A stretch of 64,000 nucleotides of DNA from Isoetes taiwanensis (lineage: Eukaryota; Streptophyta; Lycopodiopsida; Isoetales; Isoetaceae): assembly GCA_021234155.1 (NCBI GenBank), contig JAJEKV010000113.1, forward strand, positions 808,001 through 872,000. Direction: 5' to 3'. Made by a program: the position numbers and the translations under genes. Below, in pieces: positions 38,401 through 51,124 of the stretch. Below the pieces are notes generated by a model that had not been told where the DNA came from, made no database searches, and was given only the letters and a program-made list of their open reading frames with translations. Within the stretch, counting starts at the first letter, position 1; every line of letters starts with the position of its first letter.

Positions 38401-40014
38401 CTTGTTTGGCATCGAGGGTTTTGTTTGATCGAGGCTTACAGAAGCCCATGGTAGTGTTTCCACCGTATTGGATGGTGTGATAACATGATGTGTTTTGCCT
38501 TGCACGTCGATTGTTCTTGCTAGCCAATTTAATGGAACGAGAGTCGATGGCTCAAAATGCTATATATCGATAAGTGTGGCTTTCATTATTGCATTGCGGT
38601 GGAATAGACGATATTAATTGTATCCTTGTTTGTTCTCCGAGGGCATTTCTTATGCAGAAATGAATCTTCAAACACTCTACTTCAAAATACTCTATTTTTG
38701 GTGCAATTATCAAGCACTGTTATCTTATGTAGCACTATGTTCAACTCATATCATGATGGATGGTTAAACTCGGTTCAAAATTCAGCACCAAGTTTACTAT
38801 GGCTCCTAAGCCATAAAGCCCATCCAGAATTTCATGCACATGAATTAGGTGCAAACTATTTAAAAATTATAGCTTGCTCTTAAGTAGCATTGTGATGAAG
38901 AGACAAATTATGCTTTTATGCCATTCATATACGAGGATACAATGTTGTGGTGAAGAATCAAATTCTATTTTTATACCATTCTTTGTTTCAACTTGGTTCT
39001 TTACTTTACTCATTCTTCTTTTGCTCTTTTATTATTATACATCACCTTAGTTTTTTCTTTTTTTTTTTCTTTAAATTTACAAAGACACTAGGTGAATTAC
39101 GTTTTCTCCATGGCATTCAACTCAACCTGAGAGGATTTCTTGCCATTCCTCAACCTAGAGGAGGATTGTGCTATTTTGTTCCATTTCTACGCACCATTTA
39201 ATAAAGTCTCTCTCATTGTTTCTAACATTAAGTATAGTATAGTTTGTATCATTGTTTCTACATGTGAAATTCGCTATAAAAAGGGCGAAGGGCCCAAATT
39301 TTTAATATAGCAATCAACACATAACCATCATTAATATTAATTATCATAAACCATTGCATCCAACACATTTAAAAATAAAAATCCCCGAAACCCCCTTTGG
39401 TTTGGGTGCATATTCACACGGGTGACGAGGGCGGCCGAGGAGATAAGTATATTGGATAGGCATATTTATTCTTATTCACTGCCATTAACAAAGTTCCTCA
39501 TAATTGATCCACTATTTGGTACACCTCCAAGTCAAATTGTCACGTGATAAAGATGTTGAAGGCTTTGGTTTCAAGAGACTATGGTTAGGGTAGATCCATG
39601 ATGAGCTAATATATCGTGGAAACATCCATAACCTCACCCGTTGATTGGATGTCATGTAGAATTGACCACAACAAAATGTGAAAATGTTTAAATGTCTTGA
39701 TGTTGCAATGGGAAATTGGAAGGCTATAGGTGGACATAAACCCCATGTTTTAAACAGCAACCATAATACCCGGCGTTCTTGAAGCCGGACAAACATATGA
39801 ACTTGAGCAACCCTATAACCCCAAAATCTAAATTAATGTAATGCATTTTATGCTTACCATCAATGGTGCAAATTAAGATCAATGTCATGAGAACCTCCAT
39901 TTGGCATGACATCCTTCCTACCGTGCCTTTGCCTTCTTCCAATTGTAGTTCAAAGTATCTTAGCTTATATATGGATGCAATCTTTCTCTAATATGATGGT
40001 TTAATTTCTATGCT

Positions 40015-40215
40015 CTTCAAATCATTAGCTTTGGTGGTGTCACATCCATTGGAGCTTCACAAGACATTTGCTTTGCTTTTATGGGAAGTTGATGGAAATG
40101 CAATCATATTTTGGACTCGCATGGGCTTTGCAAATCAACTAAACGGGTCCGCTCCATCCATTACCTATAATAACGTCTCTCCAGTTTTCTTACGTAGGTT
40201 TCCAAATAAAAAAAT
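40015..40215 (+). pseudogene. Possible C48 (Ulp/SENP-like) protease exon (copy B)
   Basis: Same segment as 4,790-4,965. It reads LVVSHPLELHKTFALL before the Asp box, but one T is missing so the LDSHG motif is out of frame (reads FWTRMGFANQ). This shows how a single homopolymer error can hide the motif. Confidence 0.3.
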
Positions 40216-43200
40216 TATTCTAGATGGAAGATAGATGATAGTTAGCTCGATGATGCCTTCACAATGAAAAAATAAAGTCCAAAATGGCCAGAATATTCAA
40301 AACTTGGTAGTTTTATATATCTCGATAGAGAATGAGGTCTTTATTAAGGTTCTGGTTTGCAATGGCATCTCAAATTTTTGGCATATATGTGATTCTTATG
40401 ATCAATAAAATATTTTCATAATGATTTTGAAAATGCATGAGGGCATAACAAGCACGCAACCATTATAAGATAAGCGAAAGCATATAAATTGTAAGTCAAA
40501 TGTGGAAATGATGATTACGTGAGTATTAGAACAAATAAAAGTCATAATGCAATGGTTCTATTTGTCATTCATGGGAAAGGGAACGCCATCTTTGGCTCGT
40601 GTGTCTTTTGGAGCGTATGTTTATTTTATTACTAAGCATTAGGCCGCTACATGTGTGCTCTTGCAAGCGCTTACGGCACAATGGCACTAGCATCCATATC
40701 TTAAGGTTCTCGAGATGAGCTCCATTTATGTCCCTTAATCGGTATGTATTGATTATATGTTGTTTCCTTGAAAACCCTTCTCCACGCTGAGGGTTTTTCT
40801 TTTGTTTTTTTTTTTTTTGAGGGAATCACCGGGATCCACCTTTCTTTTATATAGGATATGCCACTTGTATGGTGAGGAATAGCCAAAACCCCTAGTTATA
40901 CGATGTCTCCGATAGCAAATATGACCCCGCACGTATGGTTTTATATCTAGAAGAACATCAAAAACTCCTATAGGATACACATGGAAGGTATAAAACCACC
41001 CCTCTCATTAATGCACGGAGTTTTGATGGGTTCTACAGGTGGCCTGACTTGGAGGGAATAAACTTTTTAATCATTAATTATGGAAAAATAAGTACAACAT
41101 GTATTTGATCATGATCATAATGATCACACGCACCTAAAATTAAATGCTTACAAGTCTAAAAATAAGCCCTGGATAGATCTCCAAACATTTGTAGGTTAAT
41201 CCAGCAAAGTCAATTTTGCCAATATTTAGGACCAATTAAAACCCTTGGAAACTTCCAATTGCCTCATATGATTTGACCTTTAAATCAAAAGTTTAAGGGT
41301 CAGCACGACAATATAGTAGTTGGAAAGTAACATTCTCTACGAGCCTATCCAATTCTGTTTAGATATTGGAAGCCCCAGATGATCAAAAGAAAAAAGTAGG
41401 AAGGTAAGTTAAGAGGAATATGAGTCAGGAAATGGAAATGGTCCCAATTGAGGTTATAGAATAGAATTTGTTTCTCCCAATAAACTATCTCAATCACCGT
41501 CATCATTACAAGTGGAATACAAATGGATCATGGTGCCATAACAATCAGCCCTCTCTGTTTTATTGATAATAATAACATTCTCAAAAATTCAAACCCTATC
41601 TGTCATGCTTCTCTTGTTTATTTCCGGGGAACTAGAAACGTGTGTTTTGTCGAGAAAAATCCTGTCCATATTATCTTCTTCTCGAGTTTTCATGTAAATA
41701 TTTGCGAGTTTTCTTTGACTACCCCGTCCAATAATTATAATCATACTCATGCGCACATAGATGTGTTAATCTAGAAATTCTTTGGCCTCAACTTCATCAA
41801 ATTGTAGGTCAAACTTATATTTTGCGATTCTTGAATGTCTTGGTGGGGAGTTTGCCATAACCACATTTAGTGTTGAGCCTTCACCTTGATAGAGCAAGTG
41901 ATGTTGCATCCTTTTTGTGCATCTAGTCATTAGAGGTATATTGGGATGCCATTTTCATCCTAAAGTGAAGCGATATCCGGTCAGGGAAACTTCGAATAGA
42001 CTCGGACCAATCAAATTTTAGGGCATCCTACATGTCATCTATTCTTGGCTCTTACCAAATCAGAGACGGGATACGGGAAAATCCTTCATCGATTTTCTGT
42101 TCTGCTTCCTTCGTTCCCCTTTCCAACTCTCCTTTTCGCTTAGAAGGATCGATCTTCTCAATCTAATGCCTAATATGGGATGAAAAGCCATTTCCTTGCA
42201 TTTTGATGATCATAATTAGAGTTTAGGAGTTTCCCAGTTCATTTTAAGACTCTTCTGGGAGCTTGCAGGTTTGGAAATGCCGGATTATTGGGGCTTGCTA
42301 TTGTTTCCTTGGTTTATAATTTTTTTCTTTTCAAGGTGGGCATATGGCTTCAGTTAACGTATTTCCATGTTGCATTGCCCTTATTTTTTGTATGAGCATG
42401 GGACCGATTGTGGAATGGCGCGGAGTTGTTTCACAACAACAATCGGTCACCGCTTCGGTGTAAACTTTTTCATTATAATATTTGTTTTGTTCACTTTCGA
42501 ATTTGATCTTTGTATTTATTACATTTCGTGTTTCATTCACTTCATAGGTTTGTTGCTTTTCTAAACTTTTGTAAATCTCGATTCTCTATGGACATTGAAA
42601 GGTTGCATTGAGATGCATGTCGATTTTTTGGTGTGCTCCATATTTTACAAGTTATTTTCTTCTACTATAAATGATATCCGCGGTAGCCAAACATGTTTCC
42701 GATTGTGTATTGGTGTGGAATGACACTAGCGGTTTCACAACAACCTCATATTTTAGGTAAGCTTTCTTTTCATTTTAGTATTTGTTTTGTGCTCATTAAT
42801 TTTCTATATTTCATGTTATACGCTTTGCAATAGTCTTACCTTTTACAATTGGAAGTATAACTTAGCAATTTCAATTGGATGTCAAAGTCAAACTAAGTTG
42901 CAACCGAAATTTATTACAACCATTGTTAAACAAAATTTACTACTACATAGAAGGACGCCTGTACGCATCTATTTCAGTATGTGCATGCCCCGCTAGTATG
43001 TGCATATTGGTTTCTATTTCCTTTCAGAATAAGGTAGTTAATATTCATGCTCTCCATGGTCTGAAATCTTTGGTTTACATTTGGTATTCTCTTTTATATT
43101 AACATATGGTGTTTTTGTGAAGGATAACTGGCGGGTAGTTCACAACCTGTGAAATTGACACGAAGAGTATTACTTTTCGTTGCAATATTATCCTATATGT

Positions 43201-43229
43201 TTGACTTCTAACTACATAGTTGCTTTTAG

Positions 43230-43462
43230 AATCCCATATGTGTTACATTTCGTCTGAGAATTCCCAAGCGCACCTTATATTGCAATTTTATATTGAAAGG
43301 AAAAAAAGGAGCAAGAAGGAAGGCAAATGGATATGGAACAATGTGGAAGATAAGTGTAGTAAGGCGCCAACAATACAATTACAGATTCATATTACTGAGG
43401 AAAGGAGTGAAATGTTAGATGTTGATGGTGAATGGTCATTGATGGAATGCCGACAGTTATAG
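43230..43462 (+). CDS. Hypothetical basic C-terminal exon (copy B)
   Basis: Its last 170 bases are identical to the frame at 8,090-8,262, and it has the same TAG stop and the same LMECRQL ending. The 5' part differs by small indels. See the copy A entry for composition. Unknown family. Confidence 0.3.
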
Positions 43463-43724
43463 GGAGCTATTCACCAACTTTTTGACTTCCAATTCATGCA
43501 TAATGATCGAAGATTGGTTTTCGGAGAATGTCGCATTAAATGCAAAGATTGCACTCATCCCCCGGTTTAAAACAGGGTTTTTTAAGATCGGGAAGTTGGC
43601 ATGGCGCTTTAAATAACTATATGTATAATGAACAACTTTTATCAATGAAAATTGTTGCTTTTACATTTTCTTTGCAAGTCATTCCAAAGATGTTATTGTT
43701 TCTTCCATCAATTGTTTTGTGTGA

Positions 43725-43795
43725 AACAAAGCTTAAAAATGAAACGACTTATTTGTTGGAACGCGACTTCAAAAGGAATCTTTGAAAGATTCCCA
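43725..43795 (+). repeat. Left terminal inverted repeat of outer element (copy B)
   Basis: Same end as 8,525-8,600 with small differences (AACAAAGCTTAAAAATG). The partner repeat at the right end is missing. Confidence 0.7.
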
Positions 43796-44175
43796 AAAAT
43801 TCTTTAAAAAGTCCATTTTTAAGAGGTGTGACAATTTAGTTAATTTAGGTACCTTTTTGAGGGGTTGATTGAACATAACCAGCGGCAAAAATTTCAAATA
43901 GCAATTTTATCCTCCTATTTTAGAACAAAAATAGTTACTTATGTAAAGTGTAGCAAAAAAGGGCAATAAAAAAAAATAGCAAGGGTAGTAGAGTGACAAA
44001 GAAGTGATATATTCAAGGTTGTGAAAATTGTACAAAATTATGAACAAAATTGTCAAAAATATAGGACATTTTGACGATAATCATCACCGCACTTTCAAGT
44101 TCTTTACATGTTCGAGTCATCGGACAAACTTACATTTTTGCAAGCCGATCGATGCATCTCATCCCTCTGACTCAT

Positions 44176-47158
44176 TTATTCCCTGATCACTTGAGCCTTC
44201 ATCCTCGCCTTCAAAACTAGATGTACTTTCGAACGATCTTCTTCCTCAACGTCTACAAGTGAGTCTTCATCATCATCTTTTTGGCCACCTTTTTGGCTTG
44301 TTTGTCTAATCCACATGCCTTGACCCTTATTAAAGTTTGAGTGACCATATTAACTTATTAGCGGCAAAGGACAAAGTCATATGCAAGAACCTTTACTTGG
44401 TTAGATCTATGATGGCATTGCTTGCTTTGGACTTAGCTCTCTTTCCCACTCTGTTTTACCATCTCCAAAGTATAACTCCCATCGAAAGCATTGGCGCTAG
44501 CCGTTCTCATCCGGTGCACTTTTAATTGAGTGGGAATTCCATCCTCTTGTTACCTCTCCAAAGTTTTAGCTAGCTGGAATGGCCTCCCGATTCATCATTA
44601 TCGGTGGGGGTATGAGCATTCCTTTCAATCTCGGTGACCGAACTGCATACTCGAGCAACTTGTTGCGTCTTTGTGCTTACGGGGCCGGTGTACATGACTC
44701 GTCATCTTCATCGAGGCTAGCCAATATCTCTACATGTTCCTCTTGATTCTCAACTTGCACGCGGGGAGAGTTTGCCTAGATGGCCGTTCGAATGTAAACG
44801 GGTCTTAGACCTTTAATGAAGCTTGCAACATGTCACGTTGTCGGTGAAAAAATTGAAGAGGCCACCATAAAGCATCCGCCTCCCCAAAGTGGTTAGAGCA
44901 GATCAATACTTGTCTCAATATAATCCAATGATTTGTTTGAGTCAAATGCTCTTCCTCCTTTTACTCTTTGTGATTTCTTTCAAGCTTTTTAGAGGCATTT
45001 GCTCTGCAGAGAGCATGGAACTAGTATTGGGGATGGTGCTTGAATGAATTGAATACCTGTTGCTGGCGCCAATAGCAAGGATGTGGCATATTTCTTTCTT
45101 GTAAGATGGCCTTGCCATCTACAAGTGAAATTTTGATCCGATGCTGAAATGTAATGTTTCTCAAGGGCTCAATAGCACAAAGGGACCTAGTTGATCTCTC
45201 CGAAAAATCCATTCTTTGAAATCATAAGTTTCTTCCAATAACTCGATGCACGGGCCGAGGATTGTAGGAATCTTGGATAACCTCAATCATTGTTGGTAGG
45301 TCGAGCTTTTTTTCGAGCAAGGCGTTTAGAGAACCCTCTTGAACATCCGATCAATTTGATCGTGTGTATGACCAACAAGCGAAACCAATCTTCACCTTCT
45401 TCAAGATTTGTTTCTCTACTAGCATAGTGCCACGATAAGCAAACAACGCCCGATTCTTATTTTCCCTTGTCGTGTTGTCTAGTCAAGAAGATAACCGGTG
45501 GTATATGTTCTAGATTGGAAAGAAGCTTATTCAATATTGTGATAGTGAGATTTGGATCACATGAATGTTTGGATAATTCAAAAATGCTTTGCAAGATAGT
45601 TTTCCATTAAATACCATAGCACCAACAACATGCGGATGTATGAAATCTTCTTCAAAAAGATCCTAGACACATTGACAAAATGTGGTAGGGTGGTCTTCTT
45701 CCGTCCATTCCATCAATAACAAGCGATATGTAGTTGAGTGGTTGTTCCAAAGGTTTCTTCCCTATGTTTTGTCAATTTTCTCCCTTTCCAAAGATTGTTG
45801 TTCTCTTGTGCTTGTTCAGTTCTCCTTCAATGCATCTCGAAAAGGAAAATATGTTTAGGAAAGAACCTACTTTTAGTTAGAACTAGGGCAAGAACACGCC
45901 ACGGAAGCTTACTTTTTTAGTGTGAAGTGTCCTTGCATTTTGTCTCCTTTTAATTGAGCATGTAGCACAAACAGACATCCGGTGCTTTCTAGGAATGGAC
46001 ACGCGAGAAAACTCTTTTTCCAGAGCACGGTAAAGAAAGTAAGAGTAGCGAACAAAGCGCTCTCCAGCCTCAACACACATCTCCTTATAATTATCGTGAA
46101 CTTCTTGTTTCGTGAAATTGTCACTCAAGTGGTACATGGGGCTGTTAGGGGAGTTTTCGCAAGACTCCTTAAAGAAACCTTCCATCCAAGAAACACATTG
46201 AAGGGCATGAATTCTGGATATACCTCCGAATGGCGGTGGTCATTAATGCCTCGGATTCTTGTCAAGCCTTTTCTTCAGGCGGTCAAGTCGTCTGCAACGC
46301 CTAAAGCATGAATCAATTTGAAGGCGCTTGACGACCCGCGTGGCCACCAAATGTAAGTAAACTTCTCACCAAATCGCCTAATATTGAAGGCTAAGTAGCC
46401 CCTTTGGTCTAGCGAGAGTCATTGAACTGTAACTATCCGCGAATCAACCTCAATTCCTTTAGTCCAATCTTAAGCAAACAACGTTGAGAACATCAATGCT
46501 TTGTATGTGTTGCCCGTAAGTGAGCCTAGATCCATGAGTTTCTTTTTCTTCTAAATTGTACATGCTTTTCTTGTGTAAATTACGCTTTAAGATTCTTACT
46601 TGCGGGGCTTTGAATTAACATGGAGTCTTGTGGCTTCGTGGGTCCTCGCCCCGAGACATCAACATGAGGTGTTTCTTAAGGTCAGATCAACATGAGGTGT
46701 ACTTGTAGAATGTAGAGGTTTGATGTGGGCAAGTCCCTGGGGAGGTGCTTTCCCTCTCTGGGAAAAAATAACGAGGTTGGTGACGTAGTTGACCAGCTCC
46801 CCGGGCGTGAACACGAGGAGGGCGTGTCGCCGGATCTCCCCACTTGTTGTAGTACCATTTAGCTAAATGGATGGAGTTGGCGTAATTTGCCTCCGGGGAG
46901 TGGAGCCTACTGTTGGACTATGGGCGGCGTACTAAAATTAACGGAGGAGGTAGTCCGAGCTCTCTAGCCCGTGTGGTGGAGTAAAAGCGACAGGGGGGCG
47001 GCGTTCTCGTGAGCAGGGTGTGGTGGAGTAAATTGAACTGGTGGTGGAAGCCGAGGTGGTCGTGGTTGAGTAAGCTCCCTTGCTGGTGCCTTTGGAAATG
47101 TCGGAGCTAGAATATTCATGACTACTTCCGTGTGCATTTGAGGAGGTGTAAAACTCAT
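44176..47158 (-). CDS. DUF7869-like protein, candidate transposase (outer element, copy B, frameshifted)
   Basis: Minus-strand homologue of the gene at 55,824-58,828, with the stop at 44,176-44,178 and the probable ATG at 47,156-47,158. The best readable piece is at 45,883-46,185. It covers the FFKESCENSPNSPMYHLSDN stretch, a YSYFLY stretch and a Cys pair (VCATC) that probably belongs to a zinc-binding segment upstream of the DGMD motif. Frame breaks are numerous. The gene is divergent from the methyltransferase gene across the palindromic centre. Confidence 0.65.
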
Positions 47159-47234
47159 TGCGGTGGGAGCCCGCTTGAACAGGATTGATATACCGGCCGT
47201 TCTTTTCTCTCGAGCAAACTCGAAATTAGCGTCA

Positions 47235-47405
47235 CAGCATAAATTTATACTAAGGAAAAACGACGGTATAAATTTATCTTAGAGATAATAAATTATACAG
47301 AAAGGGAAACTCTTGGCGTGACAAGATATAAACTTATAATGAGATGGTATAAATTTATACAGAGGAGGGCAAATATAGAACGGCTTGGTATAAATTTATA
47401 CTAAA
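47235..47405. repeat. Palindrome cluster on the DUF7869-like side (copy B)
   Basis: Five or six copies or near-copies of the 16-bp palindrome match 12,060-12,235. Confidence 0.85.
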
Positions 47406-47660
47406 AACTCACGCATTACACTTGTATTGGAAACTTTTATGAGAAGCGTTATACGAAAACTGCGGCGCCTAGGGGGTACTTAAGCGGGCGCCGCCAAATA
47501 TTTTCATATCGCACATCCAGTCCGAAGAGGCATGACCGCCTTTATACCCCTTCTTATTTGCTCTCCGGAATGTCTATCGCTAGTCCATACGGTCATGGCC
47601 AATAAGTCTACTTTCCGTCTTGTTTTAGTTTCTCTTTTGTTTTTTAATCTGTTAGAGTGG
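47406..47660. promoter_or_regulatory. Central divergent promoter region (copy B)
   Basis: This palindrome-free segment between the two clusters corresponds to 12,236-12,500. The TATA-like stretch is less clear here (CCTTTATACC). Shared promoter by inference. Confidence 0.45.
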
Positions 47661-47667
47661 TAGGCTC

Positions 47668-47995
47668 GGCCGGTATAAATTAAGATCAAGAGATGGCTCG
47701 CCTGGTATAAATTTATCGCCTGCGTCTTCAGCCGGTATAAATTATACGCTCGGAACACAATGCGGTATAAATTTATAATCGCCAAAATTTAGGGCGGTAT
47801 AAATTTATACCCCGAAGCACTACCAGCGATATAAATTTATACCGCTTCAAAAACACCTAGCGGTGTAAATTTATACCAGATGTGTTCCAAACGGTGCCAA
47901 ATTTATACCGCCGAGCACGGGAGTATAAATTATACCGACCGAGCCATCGGTCTTAATTTATACCGCTTTCGAGCTTCGAGGCGTATAAATTTATA
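47668..47995. repeat. Palindrome cluster on the methyltransferase side (copy B)
   Basis: About ten copies of GGTATAAATTTATACC or variants occur with CTCGAG-like spacers. Matches 12,505-12,832. Confidence 0.9.
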
Positions 47996-48220
47996 TTATT
48001 TCAAAATTATTTCGGAATCTTGGTGTCTAGTGCTTAAAGAATGGACCCGAACCTTAATATTTTAGTAATATTGTTGTGTTTTAAGCTTAAATAAGACAAC
48101 AAAAGTGTTAATTAATTGTGGATTTTATGCCCTTTTAGCCTCTGTTTTTACTGTTTTTGTGTGTCAAAAAGTCAAAAAATGTTCTGTTTCTTACAAAAAA
48201 AATAGTTTTTTAACGCACAG

Positions 48221-50590
48221 TTCCGGCCCAAGGATAAAGTTTGTGCACAAAGGCCAATCTTCAGGTCAATCTTCACAGGCTGCACCTCCTGTGCCATAGA
48301 CGCATTTAACTAAAAGACCGGACGTGGTATGCGTCCATTGGGGGCAAGAGAGCAAACCAATCGAGGCACTGCATTTTGTGCCATCATTCAGGGAAGGGCA
48401 AGTACAAGGCCGATGATTATTATCCTGCCGGCGAAATAATAAACCTGGTTGCTACAGAAAACGAAAATGAACTTTTAATGAAGTGCATGCATGACAATGG
48501 GAAGTCTTCTACGTTCTCAGTAGTAACATGCTTAGATTAAGCATGTGCAAGCCCAAAGACGTGAATGAGTACATATCTGAAAATTACAAGGGCGGCTATG
48601 TAAGTTATTCTTAGTGGCTTTACGTATAAATTTATACCGTCATCCTCCTAACTAAACCCCGACATTACAGATATAGTGGACATTTTGATGTCGGTGGTGC
48701 TTTGCGATGAAAGGTGTTGGTCAAAGGTCCGTGGTACCCCAATTACTATCAAGAGGAAGAAAATGTTGGCGGGTAGAAGAAGAAGAGGAAGAGGAGGAAA
48801 TAGTAATACCAAAGGGAAAGGGTAGGAAGCATTCCACGGTAGTAGATACCACCTCCTCCACCAAAAAAAAGACTAGAACCACAAAGGCATTGACTATAGA
48901 GGAGTCGTGAGGCTCTTCTAAGGCTCGAAAAGTGCAGATATTGTTGTGAAGCCCGTGGACAAGTCAAGTGCTATTCTAAGGTTAATGACACTAAACCGCT
49001 CAAGCACACAATTTCCTTGACATTGAGCACTATTAAGAGGTCCGCCTAAAAAATGAAGATGGGGTCGAAATTCTTGATCACTAAAGTCAGACGGCACATG
49101 TGGCTATACTCAAGCAAAGAATGAGAAGGAATCCTCATGCCCATGTGTCGCCACTTGTTGTAATGGTTGATGTGAGTCGGTGCAACCAACTAAAAGATTA
49201 TAAAAAGGCTAACTTTGAGGATTACACATATTTTGTACTTGGAGGCACACATAGTTACAAAGCAAGGAAGGAACTCTCAAAAGAAGAATCCCGAACGAAG
49301 TTTGGAAGAGCGTGAAAGCACATATCTACGCTGGAGTCACAGACCCGAGGGAAGCAAACGTCATTGCCGTGAGTCATAATCTCGACAATGACTTCAGACT
49401 AAAAATGAGTCTTATAGACAAGATCCGCTTCATGCAATCGAATAATGAGAGTTCAAGCAAGTGCATGGGGAGGACTTCAAAAACAAAGAACAAGCTCCAA
49501 GAACTTCGAGAAGCTTGTGTCACGAGAGTGTTTGCCTCGCTACGATTCGGATAAGAAGCCCATAATGGTCACGGAAGCAAGACGACAATTACTTCCAGCT
49601 TTGCTTCTCGAGAGATGGTCAAGTAAGTAAAAGCTTTAATTTAGTTGTTGCGTAGTATTCTTAGCATAGCTGAGTTTGTATATTAACATCGAACTTTGTA
49701 AATGCATTGCCAAGGAAGACCACCCACGGTATAAATTTATCACGGGTACACACGATAAATTTATACCGCGACCCGACCGCGATGCGGTATAAATTTATAC
49801 CGCACCGTGACCCGATAAATTTATACCGTTGCCGTGCACCTGTATAAAAATATGCCGTTACACTGATCGCGGTATAAATTTATCACGGGTGCCGGTCACG
49901 GTATAAATTTATACCGTGGCTGGTATTCCGTGTGCAATAATATAGTAGACAGAGTAACCAACGCTTGTTCGCCATTCAAAACTAAAATACTTGTGTTCGG
50001 ATCAGCAGTGTGTGGATCTTCAAGAAAGAATATTTTGTATGTTCGAAGATGGTGAGCTGAAAGAACAATCTAGCTCTGCCGGAAAAAAACCAAAAAAAGG
50101 TGGTGAGGCAAAACAAAAAAACATGAGCATTGTACCCTGGACGCAGCTACAGGGTTTGAAAAGCAAAGAAATTTTTGTAAGACTTCTAGAAAAAGTAGTG
50201 GCCAAAGAATTTACTCTCGTGAAATGGCCAAAGAAGCTAAGACGTAAGCCACACTTTTATGTCGTGTTCTTTTTTTCTTAATTTTGTCTGATCACATTTT
50301 TCCCTCCGCAGTCAGAAAGACATTGTCACCTGCCAGGCAGAATTAATGAAGCAACTTAACCTGGAGGACTGGGAGGAGTGCAAGGCTTTATATCCAACCT
50401 CTACTACAGATACTATTATCAGAGAGCACGCTGTTAACTTCAGTGGCTGGGTAAGTTGTACAGAAAATACTTTTTGTTTTCGTGCCTTTGTCTCACAGTT
50501 TTCTTGCAGAATAAGAAGAAAGGCCTACCAACAGGATTTTTAAACCTGGTTCGTAGGGCCAAGGAGGAGAGGCAGAGACTGAAAGCAATT
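48221..50590 (+). CDS. ParB-like/beta-class DNA methyltransferase fusion, 5' part (outer element, copy B; continues at 59,307)
   Basis: This is the best-readable 5' part. A CACAG acceptor precedes 48,221, and a candidate first exon (ATG at 48,040, MDPNLNIL) lies upstream. Exons encode: an uncharacterised N-terminal domain (IKFVHKG... to about 48,599), an acidic/basic linker with a run of Glu (48,770-48,905), and a ParB-like domain (49,165-49,420) with YFVLGGTHSYKARKEL, then AHIYAGV and VSHNLDNDF. A Lys-rich middle region (50,010-50,240) and a piece reading MKQLNLEDWEECKALYP (50,346-50,400) follow. Visible introns are 48,600-48,670, about 49,624-50,008, about 50,243-50,312 and about 50,450-50,508, all GT-AG. 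The reading stops after the codons for LKAI at the AATT insertion site. ParB-like plus methyltransferase fusions are known from bacteria and phages; substrate here is unknown. Confidence 0.75.
48623..48640. repeat. Single intronic palindrome (copy B)
   Basis: One CGTATAAATTTATACC lies inside the 71-bp GT-AG intron 48,600-48,670. Confidence 0.85.
49725..49920. repeat. Intronic palindrome cluster (outer element, copy B)
   Basis: About seven copies lie within the intron 49,624-50,008, with spacers unlike those of the central clusters. Confidence 0.85.
50587..50590. repeat. AATT target-site duplication, left
   Basis: AATT precedes the inner element. Removing the element and one AATT restores the codons LKA-I-EQGKQVSTSSFD across the junction. 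The uninterrupted paralogues (complement of about 17,213 and 52,397) have a single GGCAATTGA at this point. Confidence 0.8.
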
Positions 50591-50645
50591 AACAAGGTTT
50601 AAAATGAAACGCACTTATTTAAGAAGTGCGTTTGAAAGATTCCTT
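50591..50645 (+). repeat. Methyltransferase-side terminal inverted repeat (inner element, copy B)
   Basis: AACAAGGTTTAAAATG is followed by AAACGCACTT-ATTTAAG-AAGTGCGTTT, a 10-bp perfect stem. GAAAGATTCC follows. Confidence 0.85.
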
Positions 50646-51124
50646 TATAAAAATTGGAAACTTGAAAAAAACAGACAAAATAGGGAGCAAAATAGATTGT
50701 TAAGCAATTAGCATTCGAAATACCCCCAAAAAAGCAACATTTTTGAAGCCTTTTCATTTTTTAAAGAGGGCAAAAAAAAAAAAAGCTTGTTTTGAGGAGG
50801 GTGACATTAAATTTAAAAGCTGAATAAGTATTTATTGCTGAAAATAGAAGGAAATACAGTTTGTCTTTTTGCAAGCTTAATATAAGTACTAAGAAAATTA
50901 AACATAGGAAGACAAAGAGTGTGAAATCATGGAGCAAGAAAGAGTTGCTCTAATTAAGCATCGCTGAAGAGACAAAAGCTTTCGATTAAAAATCATCATC
51001 AAAATATGTTATATTTCTTAGCACATAGTTTACAATAAAAGTTAGTTTGTAATCTTGACCGTATAAATTTATACAACCGGTGGAGGAGGTGGTTCTTCCC
51101 AGTCCACGGACTCTCGTTGCCCCC
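50646..51124. other. Subterminal region, no gene
   Basis: A-rich DNA with one palindrome at about 51,059-51,075. It lies between the terminal repeat and the methyltransferase stop. Confidence 0.6.

Noticed and set aside
50587-50594. TTAA target site of piggyBac type
   Set aside because: AATTAACAA can be read as TTAA, but the uninterrupted paralogues have CAATTGA and only removal of AATT restores the coding frame.
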